A stretch of 64,000 bases of DNA from NCBI GenBank assembly GCA_026315105.1, contig CM048744.1, forward strand, positions 930,123,503 through 930,187,502. Direction: 5' to 3'. Of the stretch, positions 32,933 through 43,452 are shown one piece after another. The notes below the pieces were generated by a model that did no database searches, had not been told where the DNA came from, and saw only the letters and a list, made by a program, of their open reading frames with translations. The translations under genes and the position numbers were made by a program. Every line of letters starts with the position of its first letter. Within the stretch, counting starts at the first letter, position 1. Origin of the DNA: Locusta migratoria. Its lineage: Eukaryota; Arthropoda; Insecta; Orthoptera; Acrididae.

Positions 32933-33195
32933 GGTTTGTTGAAAGAGCTGAAGGGCAGCAGCTTCCTGCAGCAGCAAAGCAGGTAGTACCGCGCATGCGC
33001 AATACCAATAACGTCAGTCTGGCTGCAGGAGGAAATTTTCCCAGCAGGTCATGCAGCCCAGAAGCTGCAGGATACTGCAGCAGGGAGCTTCCTTGAACAG
33101 CCGGTAGGCTGCATCATGCTGCAAGATTGCTCTTTGAACATGAATTTCCTTACTGCACATGTGCAGTAGCAGTCCATCAGCTCTTTGAACAAACC
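32933..33195. mobile_element. MITE with long imperfect terminal inverted repeats
   Basis: The left end GGTTTGTTGAAAGAGCTGAAGG and the complement of the right end GGTTTGTTCAAAGAGCTGATGG differ at 2 of 22 positions. The 263-bp element is rich in GCAGC and CTGCAG words and has no coding capacity. Target duplication is unclear. The superfamily cannot be assigned from the ends alone. Confidence 0.65.
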
Positions 33196-33199
33196 CAAA

Positions 33200-33800
33200 C
33201 ATACTCGTCTTCTCTGCCAATTCAGAGATTACTGTCACTAACATTATCATTACATAATGTCAATCAACTTGTGCATACCCTTTTAACTGGAAAATGATTA
33301 AAAAATAACTATTGTGGAAATAACCAACTCTAAAGCCAGTGAATTTAATCCTCTTCACACAACTGAAGACCACAAGCAATCATTTTGAATCATTATTTAA
33401 TAAAATGAGTGATACTGGATGTCACCATCAGTGCATCAGTGATCAGGACTGCTATAAACTACAATGATCCAAAATGCTAAACACTACAAGCCTCTGGTAC
33501 ATTGTAAATGATAAGGTCAAAACCAGCAGCTTCATATCATCAAACCATTCTCTTTTGATAGGCACATGCATCATTTATGAGCAGTGTTTTGTACTGTTGC
33601 TGTGGGTGATCTTTTCTGCAGTACATCTCCATATGTCCTCTTTTGATCACAGCCTATGGTTCTTCTTACCACTGTCGTCATATTTTTCTTCAGTCTTTCA
33701 TCTGGTTTGGTGCTGACCTCTATCTAGACTGGGGCAGAACTTGACACATTGCTTTATGAATGGCCACAAATAATTTGAGCTGGTAACAATAAATTTTAAT
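33200..33800. other. Intergenic DNA, nothing recognised
   Basis: AT-rich. An 80-codon frame (33474-33716) has no resemblance to a known family. Confidence 0.35.
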
Positions 33801-33804
33801 AGTC

Positions 33805-34440
33805 GTCAAATTCATCTACATCTACATACTTACTCAACAAGGTCCACGGTGTACTACACTTTTTACCACTACTAATCATTCTCTTTCCCATTACACTTTC
33901 AAATGGAACTAGGGAAAGACAACTATCTATGCATTATCAAACAAATTCTAATTGCCCTTATCTTGCAGTCCTTAATAACATAACATCTACATTGGCAGCA
34001 ATAGAATCTTTCAGCAGTCAACCAGAGATACTAGTTCTCTTAAATTTTTTCAAAGGTGGTTTTTAAAATGATCTTGCCTCCACACACTCCCATCTGGGTT
34101 TGTGTTGCATTTCCATCAAATCCAGCAGCATAGCTCAGCATCGCTTCCTTGAACTCAACTTGGTGTTGACCAAACCACTAGAGCAGCACTCAAAATGAGT
34201 ATTCTGTACATGGTCTTTTTTATAGATGGGCACTACATTTTCTTGGAATTCTTCAAATAACTGAAATCAACCACTTACGTTATCTACCACTGAGCTTAGG
34301 TGCTTGTACCATTCCATACCATTTTGCTACATTAGGCCTACATAGTCACCATGGCTGTGTCAATTATCACACCACAAATACAATATTCAAACATTACAAG
34401 TAGTTTTCCTTAATGATCTGGACTAATATGCATTTTTGAG
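33805..34440 (-). mobile_element. Jockey/CR1-type LINE 3' fragment
   Basis: It begins with the family 3' end (TTCATCTACATCTACATACTTACTC, AAGGTCCACGGTGTA) as at 4561, followed by decayed ORF2 sequence including the CAAATGGAACTAGGGAAAGAC words. It is strongly mutated, and the internal boundary near 34440 is uncertain. Confidence 0.65.
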
Positions 34441-34559
34441 CATTTACATGAAGCTGAAATTTGCCACGCCAACTAGAAATACTGTCATCTTACATCCCCC
34501 TTCAAATAGTGGACAGTCAGGTTGGAATATGAAAAATATTATGGTGATAGATTCAAACT

Positions 34560-35130
34560 TCCTTTGAAGAAAATTGCAGACAGGCATAAAGAAAAAGACA
34601 CTCACAATCACACAACTTCAGCTACCAGCCACGACCTTGGTCAGAAATAGAACAATGGATGAACACAATCACACATGCATTCACTCAGTCACACATCAGT
34701 TTTAAGAAAGTGCAAAATGAAGTGGGGAGCAGACAGGAGGAGGAGGAAAAGAATGGGGATAGAGGAACCAGTACTTTCTGAGAGATTGTGTAGGGATCAC
34801 TATATGGGTGGATAAAGACACGCGATACACCTTTGGACTGCAGTGAGTGGGGAGTGAGGAGAGGAGAGAGGAAAATATCGATAAATAATGAAGGTTAAGA
34901 GACATAGATTCAGAGTAGGAGATAGGATTGGGGGGGGGGGAGGGGGAGGAGCCAAAAACTTTTGGGTGGTGGAGGAGTGGAAGAGGAAATTTTGGGTGGA
35001 TAGTTTCGGCAGATATTGCACATTGGTCTTCCACAGGGATGAATGTGTGGCAAGGGATTGGGATTAGAGCAGCTTAGAGCTGGACTAAAGAAGGTGTGAG
35101 TGGATATGGCACAGAACAGGGTCGGATGCA
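34560..35130 (-). mobile_element. PLE 3' region / pseudo-LTR fragment
   Basis: On the minus strand this pyrimidine-rich region parallels the 3' half of the PLE at 54740-57500 (shared CTTCCACAGGGAT near 35030 and 55665, and the C-rich stretch complementary to 34700-35000). A decayed hammerhead-like word (CTGACCAAGGTCGTGGCTGGTAGCT on the minus strand) is at about 34612-34640. Confidence 0.55.
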
Positions 35131-35275
35131 GAAGTTTTCATCGTCAGCTAAACTCTGGCTCAGTAGAAAGACTCTAGTACCGGCTACCTTTTTTTACCCC
35201 ACGTCTAATCAAAGTAAAGTCTTGCAGTTTTGAAGACTCAGTGCAGTGATAGCACGCTAGCTAGCTTTGCATTCT

Positions 35276-35330
35276 AAAAAAAAAAAAAAAAGAAAAAAAA
35301 AAAGAAAAATGAAAAAAAAAAAAAAAGAAA
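35276..35330 (+). repeat. A-rich tract
   Basis: About 55 bp of nearly pure A with scattered G, T. It may be the A tail of a plus-strand retroposon ending here or simple expansion. The minus-strand frame reading poly-Phe across it is an artefact. Confidence 0.7.
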
Positions 35331-35519
35331 GAGAGCTGCTGCAAACAGATTTTCTGTGCCATAGGCGGATACAATGGGGGAGGGGGCAGCTGTTGGGATG
35401 ATATCTGTTGGTGTGAAAGGGTTAGCAGCTCTTAAAATATAGGTACTGTTTATATCTGAATACACTTTGGATTTGTGTGCAGCAGTGACCATTGAGGAAT
35501 ATGAAAGAAACCAGTGATC

Positions 35520-35600
35520 AGTCACAAAACAATTTGATTTATTACAAATCAATTTTGGCTACATGATAGCCATCATCAGTGTTGAAGTTTACATTAGCAC
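35520..35600 (-). mobile_element. PLE pseudo-LTR remnant with hammerhead-like core
   Basis: On the minus strand CTGATGA (perfect core), T, then stem II GGCTA/TAGCC and AAAA instead of GAAA. The word order is that of other PLE pseudo-LTRs in the window. The fragment ends where the LINE at 35598 begins. Confidence 0.4.
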
Positions 35601-37082
35601 ATAAAATTACATGAGTACTGTTCTCCATATGTTAGCCCAGTACTAAGCCATATTTGTAATTTTTCCTTTCGGAATGGTCAGTTTCCTAACAGATTAAAGT
35701 ACTCAGTAGTGAAACCGCTTTATAAAAAAGGTGAAAGGGATAATGTAGACAACTATAGACCTATTTCTATGCCATCGGTTTTTTCCAAAGTTATTGAAAA
35801 GGCTGTATATTCAAGATTAATTGATCATTTCAGTTCACATAATTTCCTGTCAAACGTACAGTTTGGTTTTAGAAGTGGTTTAACGACCGAAAACGCTATA
35901 TTTTCGTTTCTCTGTGAGGCACTTGATGGGTTAAATAAGAGGCTACGGACATTAGGCGTCTTCTTTGATTTAACAAAAGCGTTTGATTGTGTTGATCACA
36001 AAATATTGTTGCAGAAGTTGGAACATTATGGAATACGGGGAGTAGCCCACAACTGGTTCACCTCTTACTTTAATAATAGACAACAGAAGGTAATTCTCCG
36101 CAATGTAGAAAATGGCTATGATGTGCAATCCCAATGGGGCACAATTAAGTATGGGGTGCCCCAGGGGTGTGTTTTGGGACCATTGCTGTTTCTTATTTAT
36201 ATAAATGATATGCCTTCGAGTATAACAGGTGATTGTAAAATATTTTTGTTTGCTGATGATACCAGCTTGGTAGTGAAGGATGTTGCTCGTAATATTGATA
36301 CAGTATCAAATAATGCAGTTCAAGAGATAAGTTCATGGCTAATAGAAAACAAGTTGATGTTAAATCACAGTAAAACTCAGTTCTTACAATTTCTAACACA
36401 TAATTTGACGAAATCTGACATTATGATTACACATAATGGGCATGTGATAAGTGAGACTGAACAGTTCAAATTTCTAGGTGTTCATATAGACAGTAAGCTG
36501 TCATGGAAAGCCCATGTTCAGGATCTTGTTCCAAAACTAAATTCTGCTATATTTACCATTAGAACAATATCTGAGATAAGTCATTTTTCAACACGAAAAG
36601 TAGTCTATTTCGCTTACTTTCACTCACTTATGACGTACGGCATTGTTTTTTGGGATAACTCGCCTGATGCAAAAAGGATATTTCTGGCTCAAAAACGGGC
36701 GGTTCGAGCAATATCTGGTGTAAGTTCGCGAACGTCATGTCGACCCCTTTTCAGTAGTCTGGGAATTTTGACTCTGGCGTCACAATACGTTTTTTCTTTA
36801 ATGTCGTTTGTTGTTAATAATATCAGCTTATTCCCACCACGAGTTAGTAGCTTTCACTCGGTGAATACTAGACAGATGTCTAATCTACATTTGCACCGCA
36901 CCACCTTAACACTTGTGCAGAAAGGGGTGCAGTATTCTGCGGCATCCATTTTCAATAAGCTGCCACAAGAACTTAAGAATCTTAGCACTAATCCACATGC
37001 TTTCAAATCTAAATTGAAGAGTTACCTCGTGGCTCACTCCTTTTATTCTGTCGAGGAACTCCTAGAAAAGTTAAACAATTAA
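35598..37082 (+). CDS. LINE reverse transcriptase (CR1/Jockey-type), intact C-terminal ORF2
   Basis: The uninterrupted frame of 494 codons begins after TAG at 35595. Residues upstream of the usual start still match RT (SPVLSHICNFSF, then NGQFPNRLK). Then come VKPLYKKGERDNVDNYRPIS, QFGFRSGLTTENAI, FFDLTKAFDCVDH (motif A), VPQGCVLGPLLFLIYINDM (B), IFLFADDTSL (C, catalytic F-A-D-D), NKLMLNHSKTQ (D), FKFLGVHID and a complete C-terminal domain ending EELLEKLNN. The endonuclease is missing because of 5' truncation. It differs from the Jockey/CR1 family at 4561. Confidence 0.88.
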   Translation, partial: HIKLHEYCSPYVSPVLSHICNFSFRNGQFPNRLKYSVVKPLYKKGERDNVDNYRPISMPSVFSKVIEKAVYSRLIDHFSSHNFLSNVQFGFRSGLTTENAIFSFLCEALDGLNKRLRTLGVFFDLTKAFDCVDHKILLQKLEHYGIRGVAHNWFTSYFNNRQQKVILRNVENGYDVQSQWGTIKYGVPQGCVLGPLLFLIYINDMPSSITGDCKIFLFADDTSLVVKDVARNIDTVSNNAVQEISSWLIENKLMLNHSKTQFLQFLTHNLTKSDIMITHNGHVISETEQFKFLGVHIDSKLSWKAHVQDLVPKLNSAIFTIRTISEISHFSTRKVVYFAYFHSLMTYGIVFWDNSPDAKRIFLAQKRAVRAISGVSSRTSCRPLFSSLGILTLASQYVFSLMSFVVNNISLFPPRVSSFHSVNTRQMSNLHLHRTTLTLVQKGVQYSAASIFNKLPQELKNLSTNPHAFKSKLKSYLVAHSFYSVEELLEKLNN

Positions 37083-37240
37083 GCTAATTTATTTTTTCTT
37101 TATTGATTCTTTTCACTTTTTCTATTACCATTATTGTGTAACAATTAATGTATTGACTTGTTCCATGACCATGGAGTCTTACTCCTGAAGTGGGTCCTAT
37201 GGAACAGAATAAATAAATAAAAATAAAAAAAAAGTACACA
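35598..37240 (+). mobile_element. 5'-truncated LINE with A-rich tail
   Basis: The 5' break is near 35600 within RT. A short 3' UTR (TGTTCCATGACCATGGAGTC, CTCCTGAAGTGGGTCC) is followed by AATAAATAAATAAAAATAAAAAAAAAG (about 37208-37235). The intact frame suggests recent activity. I could not identify a target duplication. Confidence 0.8.
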
Positions 37241-37299
37241 TGCAGCAGTACACATAGAAGTTTTTATGAAGTTTACAAACCAAAATACATCCACATCCC

Positions 37300-37450
37300 T
37301 TAACCTCCTGGGTCCTTACTTGTCACTGTTGACACCACTTTCATATACACTAACATCCCTCATGCCCGTGGCCTAGCCACTATAGTACACTCACTCTCCC
37401 AATGTCTATCAGACTCCAAATCCACTGATTCCTCATACAATTATTAAATT
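37300..37450 (+). pseudogene. PLE RT fragment (motif A region)
   Basis: The translation near 37335-37400 reads LVTVDTTFIYTNIPHARGLA, matching the D-ATSLYTNIPHA-GLA block seen at 40720 and 56600. It is a short remnant on the plus strand. Confidence 0.62.
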
Positions 37451-39050
37451 CATCCTAATAAAGAATGACTATTTCATTAGATCAGTTGCATTATGTGCTG
37501 AATATTAGGTACAGCAACCAGTTGTGAATTTATTTAAATAAGGCAGTCCCAGTTGTAACCATTTTTGTGCTTTTATTGACAATCAACTTTTATGGTGCAT
37601 CTTCAGGTTATATAAAAAGAGGTATGGTGAACCAACATGACAATGATGCCACAAAGAGGCATTAATATCTAATTTAATGCCTTTTGTGTCAGCACTGACA
37701 GACATTGGATCACAATATCACTTTCTATAAACTCTGAGGAGGCTCCTGAGGGAGGCAAAGCACATTAGTTTTAATTTTAAAATAAATAAAAAGAAATTAA
37801 AAATGCAGCTGTGACTGCCTGACTTTAATAACTACTGTCACCTGTATTTTTGTAGAAACTTGGGACTTTGCAATGGAAAACAGGTTCACGATAAGTAAGG
37901 TCAAGATGATGACTTAACTATACTGGGATTCAATCCTTACTGGCCACTTATTTCAACTCTTCCAGTTGCTTCTTAATGTCAGTGATGACTATTTCTATGT
38001 CTTCAATACAGGAGTGTGTTACTACAGTCCTCCAGTGAGACCTTTTTTTAATTTTCTGTTTTTGTTATCATCTTTTTAATGCAAAATTTTAAACTGCAGC
38101 TTTCCTTTTGCTTTCTATTACCACACCAGATTGGCCAATGAGTAACTTAATAGAAGCTTTCAACCTCCTTAGTAATTTTATGTAGGAAACTGGTCAAAAT
38201 CATCCTATTAGAAAATATTTACATTGTTAACTAAGGTGTAAAAAAGTCTAATGTGCCATTATTTTGTCAGGACTTCACACTTATTTCACTATACCAATCA
38301 TGTGATAAGGAAACTTTTTTTATCTGGGTAAGAATGGTAAATGTTGCTTATGGCCCAAACAGATAATATCTGTTCAGTTTTGTACTAATGAACACCTTCT
38401 GGCATTTGAGTTGAGTGAATTAGCTTATCATGCACTAAAGCATTTAGATAAGTCTCCATTATAGCACAATCATACTCAATGGGTGGCAAATTAGCTAATA
38501 TCAAATGATCTTTGAAATGTGTGAATTATTTTATTGTAGCACTCTCTCTTCTAACACTCTACCATAAACAGTGCTAAGTTTCAGGCTTCCATCACTCCCT
38601 CTTTCCATAATTTATTCCTAAAAATGAATAATAAGATGAAGGTTCATTTATTTTCCACAGGACATAGTACCATTTTTCGGTCTGACATTCAACACATATT
38701 TTCAATCACAATGTCATAGGCAAGAAATTTGTGAAAGTGAACAAAACACTAATGAACTTATGTGCCAACTTTTGTTATTCACATGTGGGATAAAATTCTA
38801 TGTCTTTTTTTTTCCTAATCCATTTTTAATTCAGGTACCTATTACATTTTTCAAGTATGTCAACTCCTTTTAACTGGCAAGCAACACATATGTTAAAAAG
38901 TTGGTCTTATGGAGTATAACCGAACATCCCCATAAATTCATTATTATTTTTTTTATATTTTACTTGAGAATAATGAGGCCACACCCTGAAAAGCAGAGAC
39001 GCTGAGTTGTCAGCAGATGTATACACAAAAAGTTTTCAGAGTCACATTCT
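37451..39050. other. AT-rich DNA, nothing firm
   Basis: A CTGAAGATGCACC word on the minus strand near 37600 hints at another decayed PLE pseudo-LTR. Otherwise there are no frames, boxes or repeats I can name. At 38990-39030 GACGCTGAGTTGTCAGCAG resembles words in the PLE tails at 50820 and 54720. Confidence 0.35.
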
Positions 39051-39052
39051 TC

Positions 39053-39116
39053 CTCCCCCCCCCCCCCCCCCCCCCCACATACACAAACACGCACTCACTC
39101 ACTCACTCACTCACTG
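39053..39116. repeat. Poly-C tract and (ACTC)n
   Basis: A run of about 22 C (39055-39076) is followed by ACTC tetranucleotide repeats (39094-39116). These are simple repeats. Length in the assembly should not be trusted. Confidence 0.85.
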
Positions 39117-40690
39117 TCTGAATGTATGTTTTTGTCACTATTTGGTGTAGGTGCACAAGTCTTGTGGGCAAACAAATCAAGATTCTGCTTTTCGGTGAGT
39201 GATCTATTTCCAAGTATAATATTTTAGACTTAAAGTTTCCAATATCTGTGTATTGTTTCTGTTATAATAATGTTGTTTTTGGTATTACCATCAGATCCAG
39301 AAATTATGTACTTGATTTCATATTGGTAAAGTGTGAATTGTGTTTATTGAATCACAGCCGTAATAAAATTGAAAATTACAATCAAGATGTTTTTTCTCAA
39401 GAAATAAATATAGTTTCTTTGCTATTGTTTGATTTTAGACATTTTAAAACTGAATATAAAAAGGTGACTGTGTAGTAAACATTACCATTATTGTGCATTT
39501 TATTAACCCTATTAATTACGTAGGTGCAAGTCAACTCAACCATACTATACAGAAATTGAACCAACCACTTTGACCTAAAAATAATTGAGCCATAGAAAGA
39601 TCATATAAAGTACTGAGGTGATGTTTCACTAAATACTGCACTTCAATAAAAGCAACAAAGCCAATGCAAATGAAGCATTAGCATTTTTTACAAATGTCTG
39701 TCTAGGTGTGTTTGCGTTTCGATATGTCTGTGTGTGTGTGTGTGTGTGTTTTTGTTTACCTTCCTTTTTTTCCCCTAAGGTAAGTCCTTCCACTCCTGGG
39801 ATTGGAATGACTCCTTTTCCACTTCCTTAAAACCCATATCCTTCCCTTTTTCCTCACATTTTTTCCTCTTTTTCCTGAAGAAGCTGCCAGTGGTGGCAAA
39901 AGCTTGTATGTGTGTGATTTTATTTGTTTCTATTGACGAGCCGGTCCTTTTGGTAAGTCATCTCTTTTCGAAGGAGACCTTCCAGGTGGGAAAATGGTAT
40001 AGATTTTTGACTTACCTAAAGTACAGGCTCGTCGATAGAAACACCAAACACACACAAAAACACACAACCATTCGAGATTTCGCCACCAGTGGTGGCTTCT
40101 TCGGGAAAAAGAGGGAGGAAGGAGAGGAGAAAGGGAAGGATACGGGTTTTAAGGAAGTGGAAAAGGAGCCATTCCAATCCCAGGAGTGGAAGGACTTACC
40201 TTAGGGGACAAAAAGGAAGGTAAACAAATACACACACACTCACACATATCCACATCCAAACACACCTAGGCAGACATTTGTAGAAACCAAAGAAGTTGGA
40301 CAGAGATGCCACTTCAGGCAGAGGCTCTGTCCACAGAACCGAGGCAAAGATGTTAAAGATGGCAGGCGGGAATTAGAATTTAGGGGAGGTTGAGACCAGG
40401 CGGGCAACGGGAAGAGAGAATGTGTTGAAGGGCAAGTTCCCATCTCCGGAGTTCTGAAAGATTGGTTGGTGTTGGTGGGAAGTATCCAGATAACCCGGAC
40501 AGTGTAACACTGTGCCAAGATGTGCTGGCCGTGCACCAAGGCATGTTTAGCCACAGGGTGATCCTCATTACCAACAAACACTGTCTGCCTGTGACCGTTC
40601 ATGCGAATGGACAGTTTGTTGCTGGTCATTCCCACATAGAACGCTTCACAGTGCAGGTATACCAACCACTTCCTCGATCGCCTGAAATCC

Positions 40691-42244
40691 TTGCCTAGCC
40701 AGTTACCTCTAGATACCATCCTTGTAACCATTGATGCCACTTCCTTGTACACAAACATCCCACATGCCCAGGGCCTTGCTGCGATGGAGTATTTCCTTTC
40801 ACGCCGACCACCCAATTCCCTTCCTAAAACCTCTTTCCTTAATACCCTAGCCAGCTTCATCCTAACCCACAACTTCTTCACTTTTGAGGGCCAAACATAC
40901 CAACAACTAAAGGGAACAGCCATGGGAACCAGGATGGCCCCCTCGTACGCAAACTTATTTATGGGACGCTTAGAGGAAGCCTTCCTGGATACCCAAGCCT
41001 GTCAACCCAAAGTTTGGTATAGATTCATTGACGACATCTTTATGATTTGGACTCACAGTGAAGAAGAACTCCAGAATTTCCTCTTCAACCTCAACTCCTT
41101 TGGTCCCATCAAATTCACCTGGTCCTATTCCAAATCCCATGCCACTTTCCTTGATGTCGACCTCCATCTGTCCAACGGCCAACTTCACACATCCGTCCAC
41201 ATCAAACCAACCAACAAACAACAGTACCTACACTATGACAGCTGCCATCCATTCCACATCAAACGTTCCCTTCCCTACAGCTTAGGTCTTCGTGGCAAAC
41301 GAGTCTGCTCCAGTCCCGAATCCCTGAACCAGTACACCAATAACCTAATATCAGCTTTCACATCCCGCAGCTATCCTCCTGATCTGGTACAGAAACAAAT
41401 TTCCAGAGCCACTTCCTCATCCCCCCAAATTCAGAACCTTCCACAGAAGAACCCCAGAAGTGCCCCTCTTGTCACCGGATACTTTCCGGGACTGGAGCGG
41501 ACTCTGAATGTGGCTCTCCAGCAAGGATACGACTTCCTTAAATCCTGCCCCGAAATGAGATCCATCCTTCATGACATCCTTCCTACTCCACCGAGAGTGT
41601 CTTTCCGCCGCCCACCTAACCTCCGTAACCTCCTAGTCCACCCCTATGAAATCCCCAAACCACCTTCCCTACCCTCTGGCTCTTACCCTTGTAACCGCCC
41701 CCGTTGTAAAACCTGCCCTATGCACCCTTCCACCACCACTTACTCCAGTCCCGTAACCCGGAGGGTGTACACGATCAAGGGCAGAGCCACTTGCGATAGC
41801 ACCCACGTGATTTACCAACTGACATGCCTGCACTGTGAAGCGTTCTATGTGGGAATGACCAGCAACAAACTGTCCATTTGCATGAACGGTCACAGGCAGA
41901 CAGTGTTTGTTGGTAATGAGGATCACCCTGTGGCTAAACATGCCTTGGTGCACGGCCAGCACATCTTGGCACAGTGTTACACTGTCCGGGTTATCTGGAT
42001 ACTTCCCACCAACACCAACCAATCTTTCAGAACTCCGGAGATGGGAACTTGCCCTTCAACACATTCTCTCTTCCCGTTGCCCGCCTGGTCTCAACCTCCC
42101 CTAAATTCTAATTCCCGCCCGCCATCTTTAACATCTTTGCCTCGGTTCTGTGGACAGAGCCTCTGCCTGAAGTGGTATCTCTTTCCAACTTCTTTGGTTT
42201 CTACAAATGTCTGCCTAGGTGTGTTTGGATATGGATATGTGTGA
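40691..42244 (+). CDS. PLE reverse transcriptase with GIY-YIG endonuclease, N-terminus missing
   Basis: This 517-codon open frame reads ILVTIDATSLYTNIPHAQGL (motif A), GTAMGTRMAPSYANLFMGRL (B), YRFIDDIFMIWTHSEEEL (C), ATFLDVDLHL (D), then the linker HIKPTNKQQYLHYDS, a Pro-rich spacer, the conserved C-x-R-x-R-C-K-T-C cluster (CNRPRCKTCPMH) and the GIY-YIG nuclease (VIYQLTCLHCEAFYVGMTSNKL, with R replaced by C at the following S-ICMNGHR position; the mirror arm keeps R). The beginning of RT is absent: the frame starts at the inverted-arm boundary near 40658. It is well preserved but incomplete. Confidence 0.88.
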   Translation: MPSQLPLDTILVTIDATSLYTNIPHAQGLAAMEYFLSRRPPNSLPKTSFLNTLASFILTHNFFTFEGQTYQQLKGTAMGTRMAPSYANLFMGRLEEAFLDTQACQPKVWYRFIDDIFMIWTHSEEELQNFLFNLNSFGPIKFTWSYSKSHATFLDVDLHLSNGQLHTSVHIKPTNKQQYLHYDSCHPFHIKRSLPYSLGLRGKRVCSSPESLNQYTNNLISAFTSRSYPPDLVQKQISRATSSSPQIQNLPQKNPRSAPLVTGYFPGLERTLNVALQQGYDFLKSCPEMRSILHDILPTPPRVSFRRPPNLRNLLVHPYEIPKPPSLPSGSYPCNRPRCKTCPMHPSTTTYSSPVTRRVYTIKGRATCDSTHVIYQLTCLHCEAFYVGMTSNKLSICMNGHRQTVFVGNEDHPVAKHALVHGQHILAQCYTVRVIWILPTNTNQSFRTPEMGTCPSTHSLFPLPAWSQPPLNSNSRPPSLTSLPRFCGQSLCLKWYLFPTSLVSTNVCLGVFGYGYV

Positions 42245-42680
42245 GTGTGTGTGTATTTGTTTACCTTCCTTTTTGTCCCCTAAGGTAAGTCCTTCCACTC
42301 CTGGGATTGGAATAGCTCCTTTTCCACTTCCTTAAAACCCGTATCCTTCCTTTTCTCCTCTCCTTCCTCCCTCTTTTTCCCGAAGAAGCCACCACTGGTG
42401 GCGAAAGCTCGAATGGTTGTGTGTTTTTGTGTGTGTTTGGTGTTTCTATCGACAAGCCTGTACTTTAGGTAAGTCAAAAATCTTTATTTTATACCATTTT
42501 CCCACCTGGAAGGTCTCCTTCTATATATATATATATATATATATGAAACGATTATTAAGACGAAAAATTCCTAGCAGGAAAAATAAAATATAAAAAATAG
42601 ACGAAGATTACTCACCAGGCGAAGGAGCACAGGTGTGACAGCATCACAAATAAATAAATGAATACACACACACACACAAT

Positions 42681-42716
42681 CGCAAGCTTTCGCAACCCAG
42701 TTGCGTCTTCAGGCAG
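42681..42716 (-). ncRNA. Hammerhead-like motif in minus pseudo-LTR
   Basis: On the minus strand GCCTGAAGACGCAACTGGGTTGCGAAAGCTTGCG: core CTGAAGA, one extra C, 5-bp stem II GCAAC/GTTGC, GAAA, AGCTT. Stem I is weak (about 3 bp). It is the mirror of the motif at 42956. Confidence 0.45.
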
Positions 42717-42955
42717 TAGGGAAGGAGAGGGAAAAGGAAATGATGAGGGTTACTTCTATAACTTAACTTCTTTGCTTTCTACAGTATGTCTGCCTAGGTG
42801 TACTTGTGTCTGTGTGAATGTGTGGGCATGTGTGCATTTGTTTACCCTCCATTTTTCCCCCCAAGGTAAGTCTTTCCTCTCCCGGGATTGGAATGGCTCC
42901 TTACCCCCTTCCTTAAAACCCTCATCATTTCCTTTTCCCTCTCCTTCCCTACTGC

Positions 42956-42990
42956 CTGAAGACGCAACTGGGTTGCGAAAGCTTGCGATT
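42956..42990 (+). ncRNA. Hammerhead-like motif in plus pseudo-LTR
   Basis: Same sequence as 42681-42716 in the opposite orientation: CTGAAGA at 42956-42962, stem II GCAAC/GTTGC, GAAA, AGCTT. It lies in a near-perfect inverted repeat of about 150 bp (42602-42750 with 42921-43070). Confidence 0.45.
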
Positions 42991-43276
42991 GTGTGTGTGT
43001 GTGTATTCATTTATTTATTTGTGATGCTGTCACACCTGTGCTCCTTCGCCTGGTGAGTAATCTTCGTCTATTATATATATATATATATATATATCAGTTC
43101 TACAGTGTGTCTGCCTAAGTGTACTTGCGTCAGTGTAAATGTGTGGGTGTGTGTGTTTTTGTTTACCCTCTTTTTTTCCCCCCAAGGTAAGTCTTTCCTG
43201 TCCCGGGATTGGAATGACTCCTTATCCACTCCCTTGAAACCCTCATCATTTCCTTTTCCCTCTCCTTCCCTTCTGC

Positions 43277-43310
43277 CTGACGAAGCAGCTAGGCTGCGAA
43301 AGCTTGTATG
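43277..43310 (+). ncRNA. Hammerhead-like motif, canonical core
   Basis: The core CTGACGA fits CUGANGA exactly. One extra A, stem II GCAGC/GCTGC with loop TAG, GAAA, then AGCTT follow. Stem I is short. This is the best-preserved core in this series. Confidence 0.5.
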
Positions 43311-43386
43311 TGTGTTTGTGCGTGATTTTATTTATTTTATTTGTTTCTATCGACGAGCCGGTCCTTTTGGTAAGTCATCTGTTTTC

Positions 43387-43395
<9 letters not shown>

Positions 43396-43450
<55 letters not shown>
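43396..43450. repeat. (TA)n microsatellite
   Basis: About 53 bp of TA. Similar shorter runs lie at 42523-42544 and 43072-43094, each next to a pseudo-LTR copy. Confidence 0.9.

Positions 43451-43452
<2 letters not shown>

Larger units (their letters stand above)
39689..43395. mobile_element. PLE with inverted arms and multiple pseudo-LTR copies
   Basis: It contains an RT/GIY-YIG frame (40691-42244), long inverted arms 39971-40657 and 41827-42520 (mirror copies of the GIY-YIG and 3' part) and at least six pseudo-LTR-like units: plus 39689-39970, minus 39971-40280, plus 42205-42520, minus 42602-42765, plus 42770-43075, plus 43096-43395. The units share ...AAGGTAAGTC(C/T)TTCC...GGGATTGGAAT...CCTTAAAACCC and a hammerhead-like core. 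Runs of (TA)n separate some of them. The arms differ at only a few positions, so the duplication is recent. Confidence 0.8.

Noticed and set aside
35274..35552. 92-codon frame ending in poly-Phe
   Set aside because: Produced by the A-rich tract; no domain.
40240..40923. Separate minus-strand gene with GIY-YIG-like sequence
   Set aside because: It is the mirror arm of the PLE at 41827-42520 and not an independent gene.
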